From the NCBI GenBank assembly GCA_036897095.1, contig JAYMSP010000437.1, positions 1 through 51,788 on the forward strand: DNA of 51,788 nucleotides, written 5' to 3'. A program made the position numbers and the translations under genes. How positions within the stretch are numbered: the stretch's first letter is position 1; each line of letters begins with the position of its first letter. Source of the stretch: Plantago elongata. Its lineage: Eukaryota; Streptophyta; Magnoliopsida; Lamiales; Plantaginaceae. This document shows, one piece after another, positions 35,991 through 47,007 of this stretch. Under the pieces are notes generated by a model. That model was given only the letters and a program-made list of their open reading frames with translations. It was not told the DNA's origin and made no database searches.

Positions 35991-38023
35991 ATGGGTGATT
36001 CGAGTGAAATAACGGTGCCGATTATGATGAACGGAGGAGGAGGAGAAGGAGGAGGAGGAGGAGGAGGAGGAGGAGATTATTCGCGACGGCCGAAAGAGCC
36101 GTGGAAAGGTGAGTTTGTGAAGAGCATTGTGTATGCCGGAATGGATTCTATTGTCACCTCATTTTCCCTCATTTCCTCCATCTCCGCCGGTCATCTCTCT
36201 TCCGGTATCTAACTTCTTCTCTTACCTATCTATCAACTCTCTTGCTAATGCTTTTTATCTTCGTCTTACATTTTAATAGTTTTGTGTGAATTTTAAGTCG
36301 TATTGGAAAGTGAAATAATAAGTAGATGGTGAAAGTTAAGATATATGCCAATCACCTAGTTCAATTAGTTAGGCTGAGTCATGGGTTCGATTCTCGTTGA
36401 AACGGGTTTATGTTCTAGTGGATGCGGCCGTATAATAGACCGATTTGATGCGTAATGATTATATAATGATTGATTGCGAATGATTTAAGTAAATTTGATG
36501 TCATATGATTGTATATTTGTATGTAATTGTAATAGCACGATATGTTTGTAATAGTTTTTTTTTTAAGCGGGTAGAGTGTGACTCGAATCCCGGTAATAGG
36601 TTGGAGTTGAAGCGTTTTACAACTGGGTTGCACTTCGTTGTCGATACGAAAAAACTTTAGGCTTTAGTAGTATTAAAAAATTGTATTATCTTGTCTTGCC
36701 TCTAGGCTCTAGTAGTATTGTTTTCATATCAATGAGTTTATAGTAAATTTTGGCTTATTTATTTATTTATTTATTTGGTTTTACTATGCCCTTTTTTTGT
36801 TATATATTGGTAACATTGACATTTGCCTAAAATCCTCAAATTGAAAATAAGACCAACCATAAATTCCCAACTTTATTTGACATCAAAATCTAACCCTAAT
36901 CTGATTTCACAAAATTTCGAAACTAAAATCAGGTTTGGAAAAAAAAGCTCCAAGTTGAAGCCATGGAAGCTCTAAGCATAACATAGCATTAGAGCTTTCA
37001 TAGAAGCTCTGTTTTAGAACTTACAAGCTCTTAAAACAGAGTTTTGTCCAAGCTCAGAAAAAGAGTAAACAAGTATCTAAACAACAACATTATAAATGAA
37101 ATAAAAATAGGTGTCTGTCGATGTTGATGATCATAATTTCCCCGAAGAACTAACCGGTGTCCACTTAGCCTACAAAAATGCCATTGAACCTCAAAGTTGT
37201 GAATGAAATGAAAATCCAGGAGAGTTGCCATATTAATCGATGACAGATCTTGCGTGGATTTAACTTGATAGTATCGTTATTTTATTAGGGAGTAGTACAT
37301 AATTATTTAATTGCATCTATGTGTGGTGACTCAATTACAGTTGATGTTCTGGTATTGGGTATTGCGAACCTCGTGGCTGATGGGATATCGATGGGGTTTG
37401 GAGATTTTATGTCCACCAGCACTGAGCGAGATGTGGCTGCAAGAGAGAGGTCTGTGATAGAGTGGGATGTTCTACACCACAGGAGACTTCAGCAGCAAGA
37501 TTTGCTCAAACAATATCAACAGCTCGGAATGAATGAGGATGACGCGACAACAGTATAAATTACGCCTTTCTATCTCGGTGTAATTTCAAATTGGTCACAG
37601 TTTCTAACGTTGTTTATTCTGATCTTCAATTGTTGTCAGGTAGCCAACATATTTGCCAAGTACCACGACATAATGGTGGATGAAAAGATGGCAACTGAAA
37701 AGGCAATACTACCCCCGGACCAAACTGAACAGCCGTGGAAAAATGGTCTCGTCACATTTGTGGCATTTCTTGTTTTCGGATGTGCACCTATTCTTGCTTT
37801 CATCATCCTCATCCCATTCACTAACAACGACACGATCAAGTTCATTGGAGCTTGTGTGCTCTCGGCATTAGCCCTCGCCATTTTGGGTCTTGCCAAGGCA
37901 AAAATTGCTGGTCAGAATTATGCTGCTTCCATAGGTATAACCATTTTCAATGGTGCAATAGCTGGCATAGCAGCTTACGGAATCGGATGGACTCTTCGCA
38001 ATGTGGCTGGATTGGAAGAGTGA
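35991..38023 (+). CDS. CCC1/VIT1-family membrane protein (MEB-like)
   Basis: Three exons (35991-36204, 37341-37552, 37640-38023) join in phase to 269 residues. Five hydrophobic segments: SIVYAGMDSIVTSFSLISSI; VDVLVLGIANLVADGISMGF; LVTFVAFLVFGCAPILAFII; FIGACVLSALALAILGLAKA; IGITIFNGAIAGIAAYGIGW. Between segments 2 and 3 lies a charged helical loop (ERDVAARERSVIEWDVLHHR to VANIFAKYHDIMVDEKMATE), the position of the metal-binding domain of VIT1. The Asp in segment 1 (D52) and Met in segment 2 (M89) that line the VIT1 transport path are present. Iron/manganese transport into vacuole or ER is inferred. The N-terminus has a run of about a dozen Gly, an expanded GGA repeat. Plant ER-body proteins MEB1/MEB2 are related but longer. 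Confidence 0.88.
36353..36399 (+). repeat. tRNA-like A/B-box fragment (SINE candidate)
   Basis: CACCTAGTTCAATTAGTTAG (A-box-like) and GGGTTCGATTCTCG (B-box-like) lie about 30 bp apart in intron 1 of the VIT-family gene. No cloverleaf closes, so this is not a working tRNA. Confidence 0.45.
36555..36650 (-). repeat. tRNA-derived SINE-like copy
   Basis: Minus strand: GTGCAACCCAGTTGTAAAAC, then GGGATTCGAGTCACACTC and an A-rich tail (TTAAAAAAAAA). Same family as the copies at 27822 and 47833. Confidence 0.55.
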
Positions 38024-38991
38024 TTCAACTACGTCGGTATCTCCACAGTTTGATTAACTTAACATACTGTTATATATGTAATCTTTGTATCCCAAGTAAT
38101 AACTTTCTGAAGACATAAGTTGCTCAAGACATTCTAAGTTCTTGTTCTTTAGGATTCAGATCCTAGTTTATGAAATATCTGTCACTTCAATTAGCTCTAG
38201 GATGTGCTGCCTATAATGCGTATTTAGACCTAAAATCCAAGGTTCTTTTCGTCATGTTTTGGGTGTGCAGTGAATTATGTAAATTACAAGCCAGGTGAAT
38301 TGAATATAGTGAGATGTGCCGATGTGTGAAGATAATCGAGTTAACAGGCGATTCGAGATGATGAACTGAGATCAATTGAAGGAGGTGTACTCTAGCCAGT
38401 ATATATTGTCCCATCTCCTTACCTTAGGGATTGGAGCAGTACACTGTGCCCTACTAAGAGTACATAGACGGTTAAGTGGTAGTTAGCTTAGAACTTCAAT
38501 ATTGTGCTTGGCAACTTATGAAGTACTCTATAAACAGATCTCTGCTTAATGCCATTTCTCTTCTGCACTCATTCAGAATTAAATTCTTTATACTGTTACA
38601 TAGGTATAAAATACCAAATTTACGACAGGTGTAAATCGAAGCGAAACGATCAACGTTGTTAAAAATAAAGTTCGACTATCCTATCTTTTTTAATTAATTT
38701 ATTATATCATTCCCGTGCAGTGTACATCTTCAAAATTTTAATACATATTTGCTCTAACAAAATTGAAACAATTCGGTTTAACAGATAGATATTAAAAAAG
38801 CGGATTATATACTCTAATTAAGGACAATTACTAAGCTTACCTACACTTATAAGAATTTTTTATACATATTCGTGTATCACCAAATCTTTAGGAAAAGATT
38901 TAATATACAATAAATTGTAAACTTTACATTATATTTATATCGCACTGAAATATTTTATAATTAAATTGGTAAAATGTCCATATCATTTTGG
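38024..38991. other. Spacer downstream of the VIT-family gene
   Basis: 3' flank followed by AT-rich DNA. No gene, hairpin or repeat that I can support. Confidence 0.4.
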
Positions 38992-39781
38992 TAGGGACAA
39001 CAATTTGGTCCCACCTGGCCCCGAGTCCGGACCGGTCAACGGGTTTTGGTCCGGCCCAAAGTCAACCATGAGTCGGGCCTGACTTTGAGCCCATGGGACC
39101 AGGCCCGGTCTGTAGTATATATTCACAAACTATATATTTATATATATGAGTATACAATTAGTTAAAATATACATCTAATATCCTTTTAATGTTTAAATAA
39201 ATTTATATTTAGCAATATATAATTAATAAGTTTATACACTTTTATATACTAATATATTAATATGCACTTTTCACATACTAATATTAAAATGTTTAGCTTA
39301 TCTTTAGAGTTGGTATGGGATAAAAGTGACATTGAATATGATTATAAATTATGTTATATACAATATGTAACATAAAATATACTCATACAAATAATTATTT
39401 TGAAATGAATTAAATAAAATGTACATAAACGACTGTCACATAACCGTATTCCATTAAAATGAAGGTAAATATATTTAAAAAATTATGGAAATAATCATTA
39501 AAAATAAGAAATGAACCTAGATCTTAGGAATAAATGTTTATACTTCTAATCAACTATGCTACATCTTACTATAACATAGTTATTCATGTATGTATATAAT
39601 AATTTTTTCAATCATTTGTAAAATGTAGTGATGAACAAGCCCGGTCAGAGTTAGACATGATTCGGGCTTGGACCCAAGTTTCAGGCCCGGTCAGGGCTAT
39701 GAGTCGGGCCTGGGCCTATAAAAATATGCTCGGGCCAAAACCAATCCTCCAAAATTCCGGCCCCACCCATTGTCATTCCTA
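38992..39781. mobile_element. Non-autonomous hAT-like element with GGCCCGG-rich ends
   Basis: The left end reads TAGGGACAACAATTTGGTCC. The right end, complemented, reads TAGGAATGACAATGGGTGGG. Just inside each end are clusters of GGCCCGGTC/GTCGGGCCTG around an AT-rich core. This matches a widespread plant non-autonomous hAT family. The target duplication is not visible, so limits are approximate. Confidence 0.5.
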
Positions 39782-39831
39782 GGTGTGGGGTGGGCTGAAT
39801 ATGATGGAGGTAATACAAACTTCTGTAGTGA

Positions 39832-40020
39832 TATTGACCTGAGTTGAAATTTCTCTTGTTTTTTAAGCAATTACCAGTAATTAATGTGGACCATGTACGA
39901 GTAGAGTATTTATCATAAAATACTTTATTGAAATTCCCCTTATTTTTTTAAAGGCAACTATCAGTTGACACTAATTAATTTAGACAACGTACGAGTAGAG
40001 TATTTATCATAAAATACTTT
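39832..40020. repeat. ~94-bp tandem duplication
   Basis: GTACGAGTAGAGTATTTATC and ATAAAATACTTT occur at 39895-39926 and 39989-40020, each preceded by a related GAAATT...TTTTTTAA...GTAATTAAT stretch. Confidence 0.8.
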
Positions 40021-40495
40021 TGTTATTATTGAATCTGATCTGATATAGTTTCGTATTTTTCATGGTGATCCTTTAAAAGTTTTTTGTTCACGGCGAATCA
40101 TATATTTCACATTTTATATAGTTACAATGAAAATGACTTAATACTTTAGTGTTAAAAGAAAAATAATCAACTACTAAAATTTTGTTGTTTAGGCGTTTTA
40201 GAAAAAACATTTAGGTCATAAATCATAATCAACATTAAAATTCATCATTGTGCACTATTATCACAATTAATTCAATTTCGAACCCGTCAACACTTTCTTT
40301 CAAATTGCCCCTAGATATTTTTTCCTTTCCCGCTTTCTTTGAAATTTCTTCCTTCATCAGCTTGTATAACCATTATCTGACTATAATGACCATTATTATG
40401 GAACACTCACAGTACTCTAATGACAATGATAATCTGACTAAGTAGTTTTTCTACCGACGTAGTATTAATGCCAACTAACTATATTTCTCTTATTA
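40021..40495. other. Upstream region of the MSP-domain gene
   Basis: AT-rich. Should hold the promoter of the gene starting at 40496. The ORF at 40248-40445 is not in phase with it and looks like chance. Confidence 0.4.
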
Positions 40496-43216
40496 ATGCC
40501 ATGTATCCCATCAACTTTCTCTACTTGCCTAACTCATTCTAGTTCGGCAAGGATTATTACAGTGAGGCTTTGGACGCATGGATCAGCTCATCATGTGGAA
40601 CCAGATAGGATCATCTGTAAGTTTCATTGAACTGCTTCAGGTTAATTAATGCTACCTGTTCTTTACTTATCATTTTCGATTCGCTTCTCAATTCGCAACC
40701 TGCTAATCGTTTGCGTGTTATTTGATTGTGCTTGACCAGTTGATTGGATCCGCAGCGCAGAACCTCAAGGGGTGATCCGAATAAAGAATAATAATTGGCG
40801 TCATGTTGCATACGAGGTCCTTTCCGACACCCTGTTTTATGATCTGCGTATAATAGTTCACCAATGTGTTTTTGATTAGTTGATTTTAAATGATTTGATT
40901 AAATTAAGATCATTTGACTCCCTCCAGCAAATTTGGTTGTGAATGTGAGTATGATCATTTATTGACGGAATCAGGAGGGATCATAAGGGAGCGTTCGCCC
41001 TGCGAAGATTTAAAAATAACTTTTTTATATGTAAAATTTTCACAAATTTAGGATTTTGCCCCATCCAACCCCTAAAATAACGTCATATACATCATTTCGC
41101 TCCATCAATCTCTGAATCCCGGGTAATATGTAATATGTAATATGTAATTAGGATAGATCTAGAATTCGAACTTTGATGGGTCAAAATTATATGTATGAGG
41201 TTATTTCAGGGGTGTGTAATTTTAAATGGTGGAAAATGTTATATATAAAAAAATTTCTCTGTAAATTTTGGGTGGGACGAATATCTCATTATATCCCCTC
41301 CTGATTATGTCACTGCTTGTAACTTCTAAGTAAACTTTTTAGCTTCCAATGTTTCCTATTTATAAATAGTTATAGAGATGGAGCTACCCCAAACACTAGT
41401 TCGTGCTCGCGGCACGGGGTGATTTTCGTAATTTAATATTTACACATACATTCAATTTTTATTTTTATTTAATATTTAATCTCTTAAAATATCATCTATA
41501 GTAATAGAAAAATGTATAAATGTATCAAATTATGTGATATGGTTAAAAATGATAATTTTATGAAATACATAGTAATTATTATTGTATTATGTTAATATTT
41601 CAAAGTTGACCACGGGTGAAGAAAAAATTCCGACTCTAGATCACCTGAAATGTGAGTGAAAGCGAGAAAATTTAAAATAGAATTATGACGCAAGTGCTTA
41701 AAAGCACGTGAAATATATAAATAAAATATATTTTTATCTATATTGTATACATAATATTTGTAAAAGAACATAAATTAAGTTAGAAATGGTGTGTAGCACA
41801 TGAATTTTCCCAGCATATGATATGAAATTATAAAAAAGACCAACTTATAAGTGCATAGAAATTTGTAAATTATATTAGTGCAATATTTAGAGAAATTGTA
41901 TAAATAGATTAACAATTTAAAAGCGACATAAAGTATATTAAAACGCCAAGCGACAAGCTGCAAGGTGATCGATCTAGTATGAGATTAGTTAGTTCAAACA
42001 TAAACTTATTACATTTGTGGTTTTGATCAATCTGCGATTAACCAGGTTCGTAGTTCAAACCCAGAGGTGTATGGTGCAGATCCCAATGCCATGTCTGGTG
42101 TTCTTGAGCCCGGAGCTCACTGTGATGTTACAGGTAATTAATAACTCAAATTTCATAGTATATGAAGAATTTCGTCTAATATGTTTTTCTATAAACATGC
42201 ACATTCAATTAATCATTCATCAAAACTAGTATTTCAAGTTTTAATGATCTATGTCTCGCTTCTGGCTGCTGCCCTGCAGTTTATATGCAACATGGTGTGA
42301 CTAGGGATCAGTTTTCTCCCAATGACAGGTTTATAATTTTTTATCTTTTTATAAATATAATAAAGCACCCATTCGCAAACTCATAACCTTTTGGATAACT
42401 AATGTTTCAGCTTACCACTCGACTGCTAACGCTTTAACATGACAGGTTCATAATTAAGAATGGTATTGTAACGAGGAAGAAATAAATGTATCCAATGTGG
42501 TAATCCGTTTCCCCAGCTAGTATATTTTTTTTTTCTAAATGATGAAGATTACAATTACTTTAAATATATACCAATACATCTTTACATTCTAAACCACATT
42601 ATGCCTCCATCATGAATCGAACTATGCAACTATACCTTACTACGCCAGCTCCATTCCACTGCACCACTTTATACCTCCTCCCATTTAGCATTTGTTATTG
42701 TGCATTGTTTCATGTTATTGTGATAAGTGGACTGTTCGAAAAGGGGAAAGTTATTATAAATAAATTATTTCATTACGAATAAAAGACCTGATCTATTGTA
42801 ATACAAATGTTAAGGAAGTATTTTGAGTGACGGTCTCTAGAGAATAGGGAATATATTTAGAGACAGATCTACATTCTCATAAAAATTATTAATGTTATAA
42901 ATTAAAACGTTTATTTTATCAATATTGTATATTTATAATGGAATAGAAATTATCTGGTTTGGAATTGATGTAAATTTAACTGATTATAGATGAGAGAACC
43001 TGGCTCATGGAGTCATGCTGCTGTTGTGGAAGTGACACACCGTTTCCACCACCACCCCAGAATGCAGCTCAAAACCAAATCAACATCTGGATTGTCGTTG
43101 TTGCCGTACTCGCAATAGTCGTTGGTGTGGTGGGACTTCTGCATATGATATGGTACTTAAAAGCTTGCATAAATAATAAATTCTTCAAAAAGAATAAGTG
43201 TTTAAAATGCTCTTAA
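40496..43216 (+). CDS. Small MSP-domain (VAP-like) tail-anchored protein
   Basis: Six short exons reconstructed by phase: 40496-40616, 40740-40816, 42046-42133, 42280-42328, 42446-42462, 42990-43216. All introns are GT-AG and the total, 579 nt, is divisible by three (192 residues). Residues 33-117 align to the major sperm protein fold of VAP proteins: HVEPDRIIF, VIRIKNNNWRHVAYEVRSSN, then VLEPGAHCDVTVYMQ and NDRFIIKN, matching the order of VEP..L.F, LTN...YVAFKVKT, V.P...CDV.VTMQ and KFL.QS. A CCCC cluster (127-130, possible acylation) and PPPPQ precede one transmembrane helix, WIVVVAVLAIVVGVVGLL (151-168), and a 24-residue tail. VAPs sit in the ER membrane and bind FFAT-bearing lipid-transfer partners. 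Exon 1/start and the 17-nt exon are the weakest parts; a decayed gene is the alternative. Confidence 0.66.
40961..41315. mobile_element. MITE inside intron 2 of the MSP-domain gene
   Basis: The left end ATTGACGGAATCAGGAGGGA and the complemented right end CAGTGACATAATCAGGAGGG are matching inverted termini around ~315 bp of AT-rich DNA. The interior includes a (TAATATG)n short repeat near 41123. Type resembles hAT-derived plant MITEs starting CAGTG. Confidence 0.6.
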
Positions 43217-43867
43217 TATATGTCACATCTAAATTTTTTCAAATACTGTCTCTAAATAATTTATTTGAATACAGACACATATTATTAAAAAAATTATTGA
43301 TATTATTAATCAAAACACATATGTTCTCAATATTGAATTTTTTTTCATATTACAATAATACTTATTTCACTAAGATCGATCTTTGTGGTGACGACCGAAT
43401 ATCGTGTTGTGGTGCCAACTAATTTTATTTTTTTTTCATTTTTGTTAATAAATTTAAATTGAAATAATAATTGAATATAGATACGAATAACGGCTATAAT
43501 TTCAAACATATACGAATAACGGCTATATTTTTTTAAAATGGTGTTTTCTTATTGAATTTGGAAGGACACAGTACAACTTAATTAATACAACATTTGGAAA
43601 TGAAAATAACGGAATTTGATTGTTGGCCGCCAACCAAGCTGCAAGATTCGGATTCATTTTGATTGTTGGTAGTGATTACAAGAGTGTTTTGAGTTTAATA
43701 TAGAGAAAGAAAGAGTGTTTGGAGGTGTGAAGAATGAAGTGAAAATGATCGTCTATTTCTAGATCCTGAAAAAATATGACCTTTTATAGTCGTTGGAGTT
43801 TTTTATATTTTTAATAATAAAATAATAAACCAAAAAAGCGAAAAAAATAAAAGGTGGAACAACGTCG
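43217..43867. other. Spacer downstream of the MSP-domain gene
   Basis: AT-rich 3' flank. A short duplication ATACGAATAACGGCTATA occurs at 43481 and 43510. No gene seen. Confidence 0.4.
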
Positions 43868-44006
43868 TTGGGGCTGGGCCCCACATGGGGGCCAGCCCCA
43901 AATTCCAAACCTCCATCGGTTGCAACTGATGGAGTTGTGGAGCAGCCTCGGCTGCTCCGCAACTGCCCATAGTGGGCGGCATCAGTCGCGGCCTGCCGCG
44001 ACCGAT
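43868..44006. repeat. Array of consecutive GC-rich palindromes
   Basis: Four strong adjacent inverted repeats: 43868-43901 (15-bp stem, one mismatch, loop ACAT), 43911-43934 (12-bp stem, no loop), 43934-43963 (14-bp stem, 2-nt loop), 43981-44006 (12-bp stem, 2-nt loop). A weak 5-bp one lies at 43965-43977. The stem mismatches in palindromes 2, 3 and 5 are all CG versus TG/CA. The block is an abrupt GC island in AT-rich DNA, and both strands stay open by chance. No matching gene or known RNA recognised. Confidence 0.85.
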
Positions 44007-46182
44007 GTACAGTCGTCCGCAGTGGGCGGTCTAACAACATAAACATTTTAATTAGTATAAGATAGGTAATTTTATTTGTAAGACGGACCGTCTTTAAATA
44101 AATATCATCTCTCATAATACTTTGTGAAAAATTAGACCTTTTATCATAAGTTAATCGAGGTGTTTGTTGAGCATCTATTGGTCTTGTGATCTGGTTTTAG
44201 TGTGTAAAATTTTGGTTGTCATTTGTTGTTGAATTCTATGGTAGTGATTTAGAACGTGTTCTATGATTTGGACGTTATGATTCTTTTCATTTGTAATTGT
44301 TCGTTGAGAGCATCACTTGTGCTCTTGGCTCTTTATTGATAAATTTTTTGAATAAAATTATGATTTTGCAAGAAATGATCATTTGAATAAAATTATATAT
44401 GAAAGTCCTTTTGAACTTTTCCAATTTGTGTAATCCATGCAGGGTTGGGGTTCTTTGTATCCTTGGTATAGTGCTTAGTGGAGTGTGGGCGTTGATGGGA
44501 GAAATTTTCCGGGAAGAAGCTAAAGAATTCATAAGGAGGACATTGAGGAGGAATGGAGGATAGTGCTTCCTCAGGAGCAGAACGCACATCAAGCCTGAGA
44601 ATTGAGAACCTTTTTGTCTTCGTCAATAGCACTCTACCCGAAATTATATTCAAGTAGTTTCACGCTAATTATTGTCGGGTTTGCTATTCTGATTTCTGAG
44701 TGTCGCATTTCAGTTGTTTGCCTTTTTTAAAAAGTTAATAGTTACCGTCACCTCACACTCATTTTATATAAAATATAGTGATTATGTTTTATTTATATAC
44801 TTTTGAATGACTATTTGTTAATATATTATTCCGGTCATTTTTGTAGTTAAATTTGATTATTTATTATACACACCAAAAATATTCCGCGTATTTTATACAT
44901 GTTAGCTCGTGATTCAATCTTAAAAGTTGTTTTGAAATAAAAATTTAAAAAAGAAAAGAAATTTAAAAATTATATAGTTATTGTTTCGAGTGTATGAGAT
45001 ACTCGAGGTGCATGTAATGAATTACCAAATTAGAGTAAAAAATAATTACAGTATATCTTCTGAATAAGTATTCATTATAAAATACATAAAATATACATAA
45101 TTATTATGTAGTATATAAATTTTAGGTGTCTCACCCGGTATATTTTATAAAATCCCCCCTCCCCGGCCCCAACCATCAAGTATACCCAACCATCAATTAT
45201 ATGTGAAGAATTAATTAAGAGCATATCTGATTATTGAAGTTGCCTTCTTCCTAATTAAAGGCATACTACTATTACCTATGTGGCAGTGTAACTTTATATT
45301 TTATTTTTAATAATAATAATTTGAAATAAAAGAATAAAATAAATTTAAAAAAACAAAATAATCAAACACATTTGAAACTAACAATAACGTTGGTCATGAT
45401 GTCATTGAATAATCTTTATCATCACTAAGTCTTCTGTTTTTATGCTAATGGTAAAAAATGTAAAATACGAATTACAAATAAAATATTTCTTGCAACTACA
45501 TACATTTGTCATTCCTAAAATAGAAAGTTATCTCACCACTAACAAATAATAAACAATCTCAACTTTATACAAAAGTTACATATTTTATCATTAAAAATAT
45601 ATTTTTCTCCCCACCTTCTTTATTTTTTATTATTATTTTGATTTTGTATAAAATTACGCGTCAATCTTAATATATAAAGTTTGATGGGACGGGAGGAATA
45701 AATGATTTTAAAGGAATAGGATCCGGAGCAAATTCAAAACCCGGCAAGTTGATAATATATCTTTGAGCACTCCGTCCTCTACCCTCTACCCATACCTATT
45801 ACATTAATACATATCTTTAAGACCTCCACCCCTCCAAACCGATCGAACCAATATAAAACAAGCATGTGTGTGTGATAGAGAGATATGCTCAGAAATTAAT
45901 AATTGTAAACTAAGTGATAAAGAAATGGTGTAGTCGACACAGCTAAACCACATCATTGTTCTCTTCAAAAATTGATAAGGTAGTGCAGATTAAATCGACT
46001 AGTGTTGGTTGTTAACAATATGTGCAATAATTAATCCCTTCAAAAGTGTGCTTAATTATGCGACAAGAACAAATTAAGTATGCACTATACACAACTCATC
46101 ACTCTTACTATTGTGGGTATAACCGAATATAGATAATAAGTGTATGATCCAGAGAACGTGAATGAATGATTAGATTATAATG

Positions 46183-46262
46183 AAATAGAGCTCAATTGGT
46201 AACACGCTTCACCTCAAATTAATAAGTCGGAAGTTTAAGTCCATTTGGCCGTTTAAAAAAAC
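46183..46262 (+). repeat. tRNA-derived SINE-like copy
   Basis: AGAGCTCAATTGGTAACACG (A-box), then AAGTCGGAAGTTTAAGTCC (B-box, decayed) and a GTTTAAAAAAA tail. The A-box half resembles a real tRNA D-arm; no cloverleaf closes. Confidence 0.6.
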
Positions 46263-46688
46263 GAAAGAATGTAAATGATTATATGATAAATATTGTCACA
46301 TTGACTATTCAATTACAAGGAATCGTCCGAAAGGAATTAATACTCCAATTGATTGAAAAATAGAATAAAAAAGATGTTACAATGTTTGAAAAAATATATC
46401 AAACATGACTAAGAATGTTTGAGAATATGTTCAAATCGAGTTACATATGACCTATATATTTTTAGAGTATGATAAGTGAAGAATTATTAACAATTTCCTG
46501 ATTAATACTTAATGGCAATAACTCATGCAATCAGTCAAGAACACCAACACAGGGCATCCTAATACACCAAAGAGTAGTAGAAGACTAGCACTGATTTTTT
46601 GGAACTCATGAATCATTTGTTACTGGAAGTGGTGCAAATCAGATGACTTGTCTATTCAATTTATATGGACTAGACTAAGTTAAACAAA

Positions 46689-46767
46689 CAGTTACCGATG
46701 ATTCACCTCTAATTAATAAATCGAGGGTTCGAGTCACTGTTTAACAGTGAAAAAGAAAAAAAAAAAG
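46689..46767 (+). repeat. tRNA-derived SINE-like copy
   Basis: GTTACCGATGATTCACCTCT, AATTAATAAATCGAGGGTTC and GAGTCACTGTTTAAC, ending in an A-rich tail. The GGGTTCGAGTC B-box is intact and the A-box is truncated. Confidence 0.55.
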
Positions 46768-46861
46768 ACTAAATTAGTTAATAGTTCACTCAATGACTCT
46801 AATTCTGATTTGGTTGATTCTTGAATGGGGATCATGTTTTACACTCACTTAGTTCATCGAT

Positions 46862-47007
46862 CTATTCTTCACCTCCTATGATTACACTACCATCAACCTT
46901 AGATTCTTTAGCTAGCTTACCAAGAAGATGATTGTTTTCCACCCTAACCCTGCATTTTCTTCATGCAAAGCACCAACTCTTACATCATATTCATTAATCC
47001 TTCTCAA
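46862..47007 (-). pseudogene. Terminal exon relic of a coiled-coil protein
   Basis: After an acceptor CATGTTAG the minus strand reads LRRINEYDVRVGALHEENAG, then in a second frame VENNHLLGKLAKESKVDGSV and IIGGEE with stop at 46862-46864. A frameshift near 46948 separates the two halves. The partner copy near 50199-50260 reads LRKINEYEVRVGALRQENAR with a stop just after, so both copies are broken. The heptad-like pattern suggests a coiled coil. Family not recognised. Confidence 0.5.

Larger units (their letters stand above)
44007..46861. other. 2.9-kb gene-poor spacer
   Basis: Directly right of the palindromes is a short inverted repeat, AAGACGGACCGTCTT (44080). Two overlapping minus ORFs at 44287-44653 have no recognised domain. 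SINE-like copies lie at 46183 and 46689. Otherwise AT-rich with no gene seen. Confidence 0.5.

Noticed and set aside
36353-36399. A functional tRNA gene
   Set aside because: A- and B-box-like words are present but the acceptor and anticodon stems do not pair; better read as a SINE head.
43759-44115. Open frames on both strands through the palindrome array
   Set aside because: The open frames follow from the GC-rich palindromes, which lack stop codons on both strands; the peptides have no protein-like pattern.
44287-44653. Overlapping minus ORFs (MNIISGRVLL..., MMCVLLLRKH...)
   Set aside because: Unrecognised, overlapping in different frames, with no promoter or splice support.
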